From NCBI RefSeq assembly GCF_029210365.1, contig NZ_JARGES010000018.1, positions 372,001-436,000 of the forward strand: a stretch of DNA of 64,000 bases, in the 5' to 3' direction. The stretch's first letter is position 1. Every line of letters begins with the position of its first letter. The notes below the pieces were generated by a model that was given only the letters and a program-made list of their open reading frames with translations, had not been told where the DNA came from and made no database searches. This document shows, piece after piece, positions 27,437-35,152 of the stretch. Source of the stretch: Mesorhizobium sp. YIM 152430. GTDB lineage: Bacteria; Pseudomonadota; Alphaproteobacteria; Rhizobiales; Rhizobiaceae. A program made the position numbers and the translations under genes.

Positions 27437-27677
27437 GGCCGCTTCCTGTGCGATGTGCGGTTTCCGCGGAAATCGCAGGAGAATATCTTGGCGCGCACCT
27501 CGCGCGCCTGATCCGCGATGTGCGCGGAAACCCGAAAAGCGCAAGCGAAACAACACCCCAACCGAGCGGCGATGTGCCGCTTTTTATCCCGCCCTCCTTC
27601 GGCCTGATGTGCCGCTGTCCCGCAGCGCACCGCAATCCCTGCGATTGCGCACCACGCGAAGCGAGGAAATGCGATCT
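27437..27677. other. Relaxase leader with four GATGTGC repeats, candidate oriT
   Basis: Four copies of GATGTGC, each followed by G or C, occur on the plus strand at 27452, 27517, 27571 and 27606. A 12-bp palindrome TTTCCGCGGAAA lies at 27461 to 27472. No gene is present. Origins of transfer often lie immediately upstream of relaxase genes, and short repeats near them bind accessory proteins such as CopG. Confidence 0.4.
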
Positions 27678-28406
27678 TCAACGCCGATCTCCTTCCCTTG
27701 CCGGCCGTTCCACGAACAGACCGTCGGATGGTGGCACGAGCGCCGACAGATCGACGATCGGCGGGTCGTCGGAAGGTCGGCCGGAAAGAGGGAGGGAGTC
27801 GTCCGCATCGTCGTGATCGCGGTCAGTGGAGCGCGTGAAGAAGAGCGGAGCGCGACGCCATGACGGCGATGACGATGAACCAGCCGTGCGTGTGATCGGT
27901 GCGGTGCCGTCGATCATCGGCGCGATTTTCGCGACGTAATCGACAGTCTCGGCCGGCAGCGCGCGGCCGCTCGCGAGATGCTCGTCATAGCGGCCGGGGC
28001 CGGCATTGTAGGCGGCCAGCATGGCGTCGACCGAGCCATAGCGGTCGTGCATCGCGCGCAGATATGCGGTGCCGGCGAGGATGTTGTCGCGCGGCTGCCA
28101 GGGGTCCGCGCCGAGGCCATGCTTCGCGCGCAGCTCCTCCCATGTCGCAGGCATGACCTGCATGAGGCCGATGGCGCCCTTTGGCGAGAGCGCGGCGGGA
28201 TCGCCAACGCTCTCGACGGCCAAGACCGCGCGTATCCATCGCTCGGGAATGGCGAAGCGGCGGGCGGCCGCGGCGACATGGGGCGCCCACGGATCGGATC
28301 GCGGAGCGGCCGAGACGGTGGCCGGGAGCGGTTCGCCGGGCGGCGGCTCGGCCGACGCAGGAGCCACCATGACGACGATCATGGCGCATGCGAACAGCAT
28401 CGTCAT
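27678..28406 (-). CDS. Lytic transglycosylase (SLT family)
   Basis: A 242-residue protein. From the ATG at 28406 it begins with a signal peptide (MTMLFACAMIVVMVAPASA). The SLT fold follows, with catalytic Glu in AVLAVESVGDP, then GAIGLMQVMPATW and AAYNAGPG. Such enzymes open peptidoglycan for the conjugation channel. The frame upstream to 28682 looks non-coding. The C-terminal 60 residues are low-complexity and acidic. Confidence 0.88.
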   Translation of the reverse strand: MTMLFACAMIVVMVAPASAEPPPGEPLPATVSAAPRSDPWAPHVAAAARRFAIPERWIRAVLAVESVGDPAALSPKGAIGLMQVMPATWEELRAKHGLGADPWQPRDNILAGTAYLRAMHDRYGSVDAMLAAYNAGPGRYDEHLASGRALPAETVDYVAKIAPMIDGTAPITRTAGSSSSPSWRRAPLFFTRSTDRDHDDADDSLPLSGRPSDDPPIVDLSALVPPSDGLFVERPAREGDRR

Positions 28407-28688
28407 GAGGGTCGGGACGGCAGCGCAGGCACCGCCGTCCCGATGCGCGACAAGCCTGCCATCGTGCTCGCTGCGGCCAAGGGCGAGGCTTCGCCGGCGG
28501 CCGACATTTTCCGGACGGGCATCGTCGGGCGATATGACCGAAACCCGGAAAACAGGCCGCCGCCCTTGACCTCCGCTGCGCGCGACGGCCGCCCGATGGA
28601 CGATCGGGTCGAGGGGAGTGACCGGCATTCGACCGATCAAGGAGAGTGAGCTTGAAGGATGACGAGAACGATGGCAGCGCATGATCGG

Positions 28689-29015
28689 TCATGCCTCGCC
28701 GTCGTTCTTCTTCCGGCGCGTCCAGAGCAGGTTCCACGCGCCCTTCTTTGTGTCGGACTCGAACAGGCGCGCGCGGATCGGCTCGAAGAAGGACGGATCG
28801 TCTATAGTCAGGGACAGATAGCTTCCGGCCTTGTCGCCGGTGCGGTCCCAGGCCGCGCCGACTTCCTGCCCGTCGAGGAAGACGCGATGCTCGGGCGCGT
28901 TCTCGGCATCCGATTCCTCGGCCGGCAGGATGGCGACTTCTACATCGAGCTTGAGCGTGCGGACGCGGCCAAAGAAGCCATCATCGTTGCGGGTGAAGGT
29001 GCCGATCTGGGCCAT
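28689..29015 (-). CDS. DUF736 family protein
   Basis: A 108-residue protein starting MAQIGTFTRNDDGFFGRVRTL, the DUF736 signature, with VFLDGQEVGAAWDR in the middle. DUF736 proteins are small cytoplasmic proteins found in conjugative elements of alphaproteobacteria; function unknown. The ATG at 29015 has a GGA-type ribosome site, and the frame upstream overlaps traF. Confidence 0.85.
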   Translation of the reverse strand: MAQIGTFTRNDDGFFGRVRTLKLDVEVAILPAEESDAENAPEHRVFLDGQEVGAAWDRTGDKAGSYLSLTIDDPSFFEPIRARLFESDTKKGAWNLLWTRRKKNDGEA

Positions 29016-29050
29016 GCGATGTTCCTTTCGCGAGGTTGGAGAACGAGCCG

Positions 29051-29611
29051 TCATGGCTCGTCGGGGACCGGCTCACGGAAGGATTCCGCGTCCGGATCGG
29101 GGTCGTCGGTTGTCCAGACGGGGACCGCCCGGCCGACTATGGTTGCGACGGGGAGCGGCCCGAAATAGCGGCTGTCGAAGCTGTCCGGGCTGTCCCAGTT
29201 CATGAAGAAGGCTTGGCCTTCGCCGAGCGTGCGGCAGCCCTGCCAGACAGGTAGCGGGCGGCCGTGCGTGTCGAGCGCGCGAGCGTCACCATAGGTCGCG
29301 CCGTAGGCGGTGATGGTGCTGTCGTGCCGGCAGACCTCGGTTCCGGCGAGTGCCAGCACGCGCTTGATGAGCGGCAGGCCGCGCGGCAGGTAGCCGCGTT
29401 CGGCGAGGAAGTCCGCCAGCTCGTCGGGCGGCATGACGACGGCGAGGTCCGTGACCTCGATGCGGTCGGCCGGGACGATGCGGTAGAGGCCGACCGGCAC
29501 GCTGGCCGATGCGTTCCAGATGAAGCGCAGATCGGGCCGATGCCATGCCGGAGCCGCGACCAGCACCGCGCCTGCGATCATGGTGATGAGCGTCACGCGG
29601 CGCGCGATCAT
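29051..29611 (-). CDS. traF: Conjugative transfer signal peptidase TraF (S26 family)
   Basis: A 186-residue protein with one N-terminal membrane helix. The S26 catalytic Ser is in NASASVPVGLY and the Lys in LIKRVLA, followed by GDARALDTHGRPL and EGQAFFMNWDSPDSFDSRY. TraF processes the pilin and other exported transfer proteins. Its start overlaps the stop of the DUF2840 gene by ATGA. Confidence 0.9.
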   Translation of the reverse strand: MIARRVTLITMIAGAVLVAAPAWHRPDLRFIWNASASVPVGLYRIVPADRIEVTDLAVVMPPDELADFLAERGYLPRGLPLIKRVLALAGTEVCRHDSTITAYGATYGDARALDTHGRPLPVWQGCRTLGEGQAFFMNWDSPDSFDSRYFGPLPVATIVGRAVPVWTTDDPDPDAESFREPVPDEP

Positions 29612-30102
29612 CGCGTCACCTCGCGGCGCCGGAGCCAGGCACGGTGCTGCTCGGCGGAATAGACGCGGAACGGCTCGTTGACGCTGATGCGGTTGTAGAT
29701 GTGACGCCAGTGATCCGGCGCCACATCGGCGGGGTCGATGCCAAGCGCCTCGATCGCATCGACCACCTTCAGCACCGCCTCGACCTTCGGCCAGCCGGTG
29801 ATGCGCAAGAGAATGTCGCCGCCCGGTCGCACGAACGGGAGCGTCTGGAAAGGCTCGCCACTTGCTACGGCGCGCACGATGTCGATGCGCGAGATGATCG
29901 TGCCATGCTCGTTGCCGGCCCAGCGGACGAAGGCGAAGATGCTGCCCGGCGCGAAGACAACGACACGGCGATGGCGGTCGAGGCGCTGGTCCTCGGCGGC
30001 GCGGCCGAAGCGTATCCAGTGTTCGACGTGGTTCTCGCGCCAGGTCAGCTCGACCACCGTGCGGTCGGCCGGCAGGCCGGCGTTGCGGATGCTTGTCGTC
30101 AT
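29608..30102 (-). CDS. DUF2840 family protein
   Basis: A 164-residue protein starting MTTSIRNAGLPADRTVVELTW. The order DUF736-TraF-DUF2840 is a recurrent trio in rhizobial integrative elements. No catalytic motif is visible. The start overlaps the stop of the methyltransferase gene by ATGA, so the whole block appears to be one operon. Confidence 0.82.
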   Translation of the reverse strand: MTTSIRNAGLPADRTVVELTWRENHVEHWIRFGRAAEDQRLDRHRRVVVFAPGSIFAFVRWAGNEHGTIISRIDIVRAVASGEPFQTLPFVRPGGDILLRITGWPKVEAVLKVVDAIEALGIDPADVAPDHWRHIYNRISVNEPFRVYSAEQHRAWLRRREVTR

Positions 30103-30842
30103 GTTGGTGTCCCTTCCGTGAAGGGCAGCACGGATGCGATGCGCGCTCGCGCGCGCTCGGCCATCGCCGCGTCGATCTCGCAGCCGAGATAGCGGCGGCC
30201 GGTCAGCCGGCAGGCTTCGCCCGCAGCACCGGAGCCCGCGAACCAATCGCCGACCAGGCCGCCAGGCGGGCAGCTCGTACGGATCAGGATTTCGAGGAGG
30301 AAGACGGGCTTTTCAGTGGGGTGGATGGCGCGACCATGCGCGTTGCGCAGGAAGATCACGGAGCGCATCAGGCGCGGGCCGCCGTCCTCGCTGACATAGT
30401 GGCCGGCGTCGATCCGGCCGGTATGCGGCGGTCGCTTCTTGCGCCGCACGGTGCGGGCCGTGGCGTCCGGAGTCGTCTGCACCTCGTTGTAGACGGCGCT
30501 CCACGGCACGTCGGCACGGCGGAACTGGACGGCCAGCTCGTGGACCCTGCGAAAGCGATCCGCGTGGAAGGAAGAGCCGTTCTGCTTCTCCCAGACGATC
30601 TCTTGCGCATAGGTCAGGCCGGCATCCGAGAACGCTCCTCCGGTGGTCATGAACGAACGCAGCGAGCCGAACACCCAGAGCGAGCCGGACGGCTTCAGGG
30701 AGGCGCGGGCGAGCGGCAACCAGCCGTCGACCTGCCGGTCCCAGGCGAGCGACGTGTCGCCATAGGGCGGATCGGCGAGGATCAGATCGAACGGGCCGTG
30801 CGCCGGCATCAGGTCGCGGCAATCGCCGGTCAGGATCGTCAT
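30099..30842 (-). CDS. Orphan DNA (adenine/cytosine-N4) methyltransferase
   Basis: A 247-residue beta-group methyltransferase. The catalytic motif DPPYGD is near residue 24 (LILADPPYGDT), and the cofactor motif FAGSGAAG lies near residue 212 (GDWFAGSGAAGEA). No restriction enzyme gene is adjacent, so it probably protects the element from host restriction or acts as an epigenetic mark. It starts 270 bases after repA. Confidence 0.88.
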   Translation of the reverse strand: MTILTGDCRDLMPAHGPFDLILADPPYGDTSLAWDRQVDGWLPLARASLKPSGSLWVFGSLRSFMTTGGAFSDAGLTYAQEIVWEKQNGSSFHADRFRRVHELAVQFRRADVPWSAVYNEVQTTPDATARTVRRKKRPPHTGRIDAGHYVSEDGGPRLMRSVIFLRNAHGRAIHPTEKPVFLLEILIRTSCPPGGLVGDWFAGSGAAGEACRLTGRRYLGCEIDAAMAERARARIASVLPFTEGTPT

Positions 30843-30917
30843 GGCGCGATCCTCCGCATGCCGATCAGGCTGCGGCGCCGTTGTCCCCGATTCCGTGAAA
30901 TGGGAGGGCGCGTTAGC

Positions 30918-30936
30918 AAGAATCCGAAGGATTCTT
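30918..30936. terminator. Inverted repeat after repA
   Basis: AAGAATCC-GAA-GGATTCTT is a perfect 8-bp stem with a 3-base loop between repA and the methyltransferase gene. There is no long T tract on the minus strand, so it may be part of the replication origin rather than a terminator. Confidence 0.4.
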
Positions 30937-30997
30937 TAGTTAGGGAAGTTAGAGGGGCCGGATTCCGCCTGTCGAATCCGACGCTTGCCGGCGGTTG

Positions 30998-31066
30998 GCG
31001 TTCCCGATGGTACGGGATTCGCGTTCCCGAAAAGACGGGAATCAGCGTTCCCGATAGTACGGTTCC
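30998..31066. repeat. Three iteron-like repeats downstream of repA
   Basis: Three units starting GCGTTCCCGA begin at 30998, 31021 and 31045, so the spacing is 23 and 24 bases. Each holds a CCCG...CGG half-dyad. Spacing near two helical turns on one DNA face is typical of initiator binding sites, and the neighbouring gene encodes RepA. Confidence 0.65.
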
Positions 31067-31113
31067 GTCCACAGGCTTTCCACGGCTGCGGTGGAGCGAT
31101 GTCCCGGCTCCGA

Positions 31114-31977
31114 TCATGACGTCGCTCCCGCACGCTTGCGGCGGCGCGGCATGGGCTGCTCGTCGATGGGCTGGAAGGTCAGACGCTGGCGACCATCGGG
31201 ATCGTCCACCAGCGCCAGGCGGTAGCCGGGAAGCGGCTGGCGCTGGACGATGGCGCGCAGCTCAAAGCGGAAGCGCCGGAGCGGCGACAGGCTGCCGGAC
31301 TTCAGATGAAGATGCGGAACGTCGAAGCTCCAGCCACCGCTCTGCCGGCCGCCATGCTTGCGCACGAGCCGGTAGAGCCAGCGTTCGAGGCCGCCGGTCA
31401 GCCCGAAATAGTCGCGGTCTATGGTCAGCACGAGCGCGTCGTCGAGGACGCCGGCATAGAACCAATCCGGCAGGATCAGCTCGATGCCGAGCGATCGCCC
31501 CTGCGCGTCGAGCCGCTCCTTCCACTCGGCGATCCACGAGAAGCGATGCCGGCGACGCTCGGAGGGCTGGCGGATCGAGGTGAGGATGGTGGTCGATTGC
31601 AGCCTGTCCAGCGCCGCCTTCAGCCTGTCGTAGTTCAAGCCGGAATCGGTGCGGCCGATGAAGGTGAGAATCTCGTAGGAGGTGGACGCCATGAAGCGCG
31701 AGGTGGAGAGGCCACGGTCGCGCGCGTCGACGATCTGGCTCGCGGCCCAGATCAGCACGTCGGCATCCCAGATGGTCGCCATGCCGTGCTCGGACGTCGC
31801 CTCGACGCGGATCGACACGTCGCCCATGCGGAAGTCGATCGGCGTGACGCGGCGCGATTTGCCGAGCGAGAAGAACGGCCAGGACATCAGGTCTTGTGCG
31901 TCGCGCGCGGCGATCTCGCCGGAGCGTGCCCTGAAGAGTTCGAGCTGCTGGCCCTGATATGTGCGGCGCGCGGTCAT
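31114..31977 (-). CDS. Replication initiator protein A (RepA-like)
   Basis: A 287-residue protein starting MTARRTYQGQQLELFRARSG. It has the RepA family blocks MSWPFFSLGKSRRVTPI, TIWDADVLIWAASQIV and LNYDRLKAALDRLQSTTI, and the C-terminal winged helix ending in a basic tail (PRRRKRAG). Such initiators allow transient replication of excised elements. The frame is open back to 32616, but that extension is a shadow of other genes. It follows the AlpA gene by 7 bases. Confidence 0.88.
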   Translation of the reverse strand: MTARRTYQGQQLELFRARSGEIAARDAQDLMSWPFFSLGKSRRVTPIDFRMGDVSIRVEATSEHGMATIWDADVLIWAASQIVDARDRGLSTSRFMASTSYEILTFIGRTDSGLNYDRLKAALDRLQSTTILTSIRQPSERRRHRFSWIAEWKERLDAQGRSLGIELILPDWFYAGVLDDALVLTIDRDYFGLTGGLERWLYRLVRKHGGRQSGGWSFDVPHLHLKSGSLSPLRRFRFELRAIVQRQPLPGYRLALVDDPDGRQRLTFQPIDEQPMPRRRKRAGATS

Positions 31978-31984
31978 GCGGTGG

Positions 31985-32251
31985 TCAGCGGGTCGCGTCG
32001 GCCGCGCCCGTGTCGCGCGGCGCGGGCAGGCTCGGCGTCGCCGGCTCGGAGGTGGATTGACGTGCGCTCGCCTCGATCCAGGCTTGCAGGTCGGCGACGG
32101 CGTAGACCACGCGGCCGCCGAGCTTGTGGTAGATCGGCCCGGTGCCGTCGCAGCGATGCTTTTCCAGCGTGCGGGGCGAGAGATCGAGGAGGCGGGCCGC
32201 CTCCGGCGTCCGCACGAAGCGCGGCCAATTGCTGTCGGTGATATTGTCCAT
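31985..32251 (-). CDS. AlpA/MerR-like excisionase-type helix-turn-helix protein
   Basis: An 88-residue protein with a small winged helix (FVRTPEAARLLDLSPRTLEKHRCDGTGPIYHKLGGRVVYAVADLQAWIE). This is the Xis/AlpA family, which directs integrases or activates operons. It immediately precedes repA. The tail is rich in Pro, Ala and Thr. Confidence 0.85.
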   Translation of the reverse strand: MDNITDSNWPRFVRTPEAARLLDLSPRTLEKHRCDGTGPIYHKLGGRVVYAVADLQAWIEASARQSTSEPATPSLPAPRDTGAADATR

Positions 32252-32392
32252 GATCGGCCTCCGTCGCGGCCGCCGTGAGAACGGCGAGTCAGATGCGACG
32301 ATGGCGAAAAATCAGCGGTTGGGCGGAGTGACAAAAATCGGGGTGTCTTAGGAGAAGTGTCCCCCCTTCGAGCGCGTGGGTCTGCTGGCGAG

Positions 32393-32980
32393 TCAGTCTC
32401 GATCGCTTTCGCGCCGACCACGCGATGCGTGGGGCACCAGCCAGCGCAGATAGCCGCTCTCGATCTGCCGGCGCGCGGCCGCGAGGATACGTGCGAGCCG
32501 CCGCCGCTCCGGAGCGTTCTGCCAGTCGAGGGCGCGCATTGTCTCGACGGTCCGGTTGATGAGAACGGCGGCGATGACGCGGCGCGAGGCGCCGGATTCC
32601 ACGCCGTCCCAGGCACGCAGCATCAGAGCGGCGCGACGAATCTGGAATGCGGATAGGCGCTGCTGGCGTGGCGAGGGACCGGCCGGCTTCCTGTCCAGCC
32701 GGCGCTTCAGGCGGCCGGCATTTCGGTGACGCCACCAGAAATGCTCGTCGAGCGGAAGGAAGATACCGGCGTTGGCCGGTTCAGCACCATGCTGGAGCCA
32801 GAGCCGGTGATCCCCGGCCTGGTCTTCAGCAACGGCGTGCAGGCCGTCGCCGGCCAGTTCGCCCAGTAGCGGCAGCGCGCGAGGATCAGGAAGCGAAGAA
32901 GCTGCAAAGCCTTCGGGGACAGCCATGACAATGAGCACGGCAGGGAAGATTCGAGGCAGCCAGACGGGTCGAGCGGTCAA
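32393..32980 (-). CDS. DUF2285 domain protein (C-terminal part of a split DUF6499-DUF2285 gene)
   Basis: The frame covers 195 codons from a TTG and contains a DUF2285-type region (RLSAFQIRRAALMLRAWDGV...RRRLARILAAARRQIESGYLRWLV). Its first 30 codons (PVWLPRIFPAVLIVMAVPEGF) resemble the linker that follows a DUF6499 domain in single-chain homologues. The preceding DUF6499 frame overlaps it by 95 bases in another phase. The two probably derive from one gene by a frameshift near 32980. Confidence 0.65.
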   Translation of the reverse strand: MTARPVWLPRIFPAVLIVMAVPEGFAASSLPDPRALPLLGELAGDGLHAVAEDQAGDHRLWLQHGAEPANAGIFLPLDEHFWWRHRNAGRLKRRLDRKPAGPSPRQQRLSAFQIRRAALMLRAWDGVESGASRRVIAAVLINRTVETMRALDWQNAPERRRLARILAAARRQIESGYLRWLVPHASRGRRESDRD

Positions 32981-33209
32981 CGCCGATGCAGAAGGGTCCG
33001 CCGGGAAAGGCGAGCCCCCAGCGACGGGACAGGAGCGCTATCGCGTCCTTCTTGTCCGCGCCGCCGGAGGCCACCCTTGCCAGCGTCTCGGCATAGTCCT
33101 GCCGGTATTCACGGTTGCGACGAAGAAACTCGAACGACACGCCGCCCCGGTCGAGACGGCCCAGATGTTCCTCGAACTGCGGTGATCGCCAGTCGTGCAG
33201 CGGCTCCAT
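32886..33209 (-). CDS. DUF6499 (transcriptional regulator-like) domain protein
   Basis: A 107-codon frame starting MEPLHDWRSPQFEEHLGRLDRGGVSFEFLRRNREYRQDY, followed by ALLSRRWGLAFPG. This N-terminal domain is usually fused to DUF2285 in one protein. The last 30 residues (RSTRLAASNLPCRAHCHGCPRR) do not look like the family and are probably read out of frame. See the DUF2285 entry at 32393. Confidence 0.65.
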   Translation of the reverse strand: MEPLHDWRSPQFEEHLGRLDRGGVSFEFLRRNREYRQDYAETLARVASGGADKKDAIALLSRRWGLAFPGGPFCIGVDRSTRLAASNLPCRAHCHGCPRRLCSFFAS

Positions 33210-33364
33210 GACGAAATCCTCCCCGCCCGGTCTTTGCCATCGGGATGATTCGAGTATTGGCGGGGTCGACCTCACGTGAAGATGGAAAATCGGAATGGAA
33301 ATCTCGACCGTGGCGAGCAATCCGGGGTCGCGCTGTCGTCGGCGATGCGGTGATGCGCCGCCCA

Positions 33365-33628
33365 TCATTGCATGCGCGGTTCCAGCAGGTGCTTGTAGCC
33401 CTTCTCGGTCATCCAGCGGGCGCGGGCGAGATGGGTGTCGTGCATCCGCTTCGCGCGTTCGGGATCGGCGTCGACGTCGAGGCCGAACACGATCTTCGCG
33501 ACTTCCCGCCAGTCCTCGCCCTCGGCGGCAGCGTCGAGCAGGCGCAGATAGGTTGCGAGGTTGGCTTCGTCATAGGCATTCACCCTGTCGGTCAGCGGAG
33601 GGCTGTCCTTGAAGGGAGATTTGCTCAT
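33365..33628 (-). CDS. DUF2285 family protein, small
   Basis: An 87-residue protein with the DUF2285 ending WREVAKIVFGLDVDADPERA...LARARWMTEKGYKHLL. These small DNA-binding-like proteins accompany the DUF6499 gene in this element family. It is transcribed divergently from the XRE regulator, with the operator repeats between them. Confidence 0.78.
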   Translation of the reverse strand: MSKSPFKDSPPLTDRVNAYDEANLATYLRLLDAAAEGEDWREVAKIVFGLDVDADPERAKRMHDTHLARARWMTEKGYKHLLEPRMQ

Positions 33629-33807
33629 CGTAGTGTCCTTACTTCCTCGCGCATGTAGTTCACAAATACGTCATCGCTTTGAGGTCCAATAGAAGTTCCG
33701 CGACTGGCATCGAAGATTCTCGGAATGCTTCCATTCCGCGATTCGACAGAAAGTCGACGGGCTGCGACGCACTTGATCTCAGCGCATGTGGTCGACCATA
33801 CCGAATC

Positions 33808-33836
33808 GGAACGATCATTCCTAGAACGATAATTCC
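33808..33836. promoter_or_regulatory. Tandem operator repeats between XRE and DUF2285 genes
   Basis: Two copies of GAACGATnATTCC begin 15 bases apart (33809 and 33824), each with the GGAA/TTCC-type dyad. A further GGTTCCG follows at 33843. They lie 20 bases before the XRE start and are the likely binding site of that regulator on a divergent promoter. Confidence 0.6.
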
Positions 33837-33856
33837 GGTTCTGGTTCCGATGCGTC

Positions 33857-34072
33857 ATGGACCTCAAAGAGGTCATGGCGATCAACATGCGTCGGCTGCG
33901 CCATGACAAGGATATGACGCAAGAAGAAGTGGCCGAGCGCTCCGGGCTGAGCGCTCGCTACATCGGCTCGATCGAACGCGGCAAGGTTTCGGCGAGCGTG
34001 AGCATTCTCGGAAAGGTGGCGGACGCGCTCGACGTCGACCCCTGCGAGCTGATCCGCGTGTCGAGACCCTGA
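33857..34072 (+). CDS. XRE-family helix-turn-helix regulator
   Basis: A 71-residue protein made of a single Cro/C1-type HTH (MRRLRHDKDMTQEEVAERSGLSARYIGSIERGKVSASVSILGKVADAL). Such regulators keep integrative elements quiescent. It is one of the few backbone genes on the plus strand and is divergent from the transfer genes, which fits a master-repressor role. Confidence 0.87.
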   Translation: MDLKEVMAINMRRLRHDKDMTQEEVAERSGLSARYIGSIERGKVSASVSILGKVADALDVDPCELIRVSRP

Positions 34073-34081
34073 CGTTCGCCC

Positions 34082-34249
34082 TCAAGGGGCGAACGGGTCG
34101 ATCTCGCGGATGATGGCTTCGTCGTCGCCGTCATATTCGGCGGCGGGCATGGCGCCGACCGTGCCGTCGCCGGCGCGAAAGATGACGATCGTGACCAGCA
34201 GGGTGGCGGCGAGGCTGAAGGCGAAGGCTTGTGCGTCTGGAAGGGACAT
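34082..34249 (-). CDS. Small single-pass membrane protein
   Basis: A 55-residue protein starting MSLPDAQAFAFSLAATLLVTI with one membrane helix and an acidic tail (YDGDDEAIIREIDPF). It is convergent with the XRE gene. Function unknown. Confidence 0.5.
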   Translation of the reverse strand: MSLPDAQAFAFSLAATLLVTIVIFRAGDGTVGAMPAAEYDGDDEAIIREIDPFAP

Positions 34250-34669
34250 TGCTGCGGCTCCTGATCTGGAGCGGGGGCCATCCCCGCTCGACAGGCGCCC
34301 GATGGGTTTCGGCCGCGGCCGCGATCACCGCCGGGGCGAAGCCTCCGGCGGCGGCATGCCGTGCATAGTCCGACCCCTTGGGGTTGATCGTGGAAGGCCG
34401 CGACTGGAACGAAGGTAAGCCTCAAAGAGCGGGGTGGCATTCCTCCCCACGGAGCTGCACGTCCTCGCCCGGATGCGCCGGTAGGTTCGGCCTCGCGTCA
34501 ATGCCACGCTCGGGCGTGCGCGCGGGTGGCACGCCGTCGATGCCTGCCCGCCACCTGGCAGAGGATCGGCGGCGGATATGCTCGGCCCAGACAGGGCGAG
34601 ACGTCGAGTGAGCGTTGCGGGAAGGCTCGAAGCCGGGTCGCGAAGTTTCTGGCCGCGAACATGAAGAAG
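34250..34669. other. Intergenic region, about 420 bases
   Basis: Lies between the small membrane protein gene and the ssb terminator. Frames open on both strands have skewed, repetitive translations rich in Arg, Pro and Ser and match no family. I see no repeat or RNA gene. Confidence 0.4.
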
Positions 34670-34693
34670 GCCCGGCGGCTTTCGCCGCCGGGC
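34670..34693 (-). terminator. Hairpin after ssb, probable terminator
   Basis: GCCCGGCGG and CCGCCGGGC form a 9-bp stem around a 6-base loop, 15 bases beyond the ssb stop. On the minus strand it is followed by CTTCTTC, a weak U-rich tail. Confidence 0.6.
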
Positions 34694-34708
34694 TCTCGAC
34701 ACCTCCTT

Positions 34709-35110
34709 TCAGAACGGGATCTCGTCGTCGGGATCGTTGGCGCCGCGGCTGTCGTCCTCCCGCTTCGGCCAGCTCAGGAAGTCCACCGTCTCGGCGATGA
34801 TCTCCGTGCTGTAGCGCTCGACGCCTTCCCGGTCGGTCCACTTCGTGTAGTGGATGCGGCCCCGGACCAGCACCTTCATGCCCTTCTGGCAATGCTGCTC
34901 GACCGTCTTGCCGAGGCCGTTGAAGCAGGTGATGCGGTGCCATTCGGTCTCCTGGACCCGGTAGCCGTCCTTGTCCCGCAGAACCTTGCCTTCCGCGTAG
35001 CGGGGGCGCGAGGTGGCTAGGGTGAAGTGGACGATGCGGGTGTTGTTGATGGTGGTGCGGCCCTCGGGGTCCTGACCGATGTTGCCGGCAAGAATGACGA
35101 TGTTCTGCAT
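34709..35110 (-). CDS. ssb: Single-stranded DNA-binding protein
   Basis: A 133-residue protein. The OB fold begins MQNIVILAGNIGQDPEGRTT and includes TEWHRITCFNGLGKTVEQHCQKG. The acidic tail ends in DDEIPF, the SSB protein-interaction tip. A mobile-element SSB would coat transferred or replicating single strands and limit the host SOS response. The start at 35110 (AGAGAACTACC upstream on the plus strand) is chosen over the open frame to 35188, which crosses a palindrome. Confidence 0.88.
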   Translation of the reverse strand: MQNIVILAGNIGQDPEGRTTINNTRIVHFTLATSRPRYAEGKVLRDKDGYRVQETEWHRITCFNGLGKTVEQHCQKGMKVLVRGRIHYTKWTDREGVERYSTEIIAETVDFLSWPKREDDSRGANDPDDEIPF

Positions 35111-35131
35111 GGTAGTTCTCCGTTGCTTCAA

Positions 35132-35152
35132 TCGGAGGGACCGTCCCTCCGA
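35132..35152. promoter_or_regulatory. 21-bp perfect palindrome upstream of ssb
   Basis: TCGGAGGGAC-C-GTCCCTCCGA is a perfect 10-bp inverted repeat with a one-base centre, 21 bases before the ssb start. A degenerate copy (TCGGAGGG, then TCCTTCCG) lies at 35291 to 35310. Likely an operator or a leader hairpin. Confidence 0.55.

Noticed and set aside
31978-32616. N-terminal extension of repA to 32616
   Set aside because: It overlaps the AlpA and DUF2285 genes in another frame and reads as low-complexity Arg/Pro-rich sequence; the ATG at 31977 gives the family N-terminus.
32960-33000. Programmed ribosomal frameshift between DUF6499 and DUF2285
   Set aside because: No slippery sequence or downstream structure is visible at the junction; an indel is simpler.
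34325-34702. Open frames on both strands between the small membrane gene and ssb
   Set aside because: Arg/Pro/Ser-rich translations typical of high-GC shadows; no ribosome site or family match.
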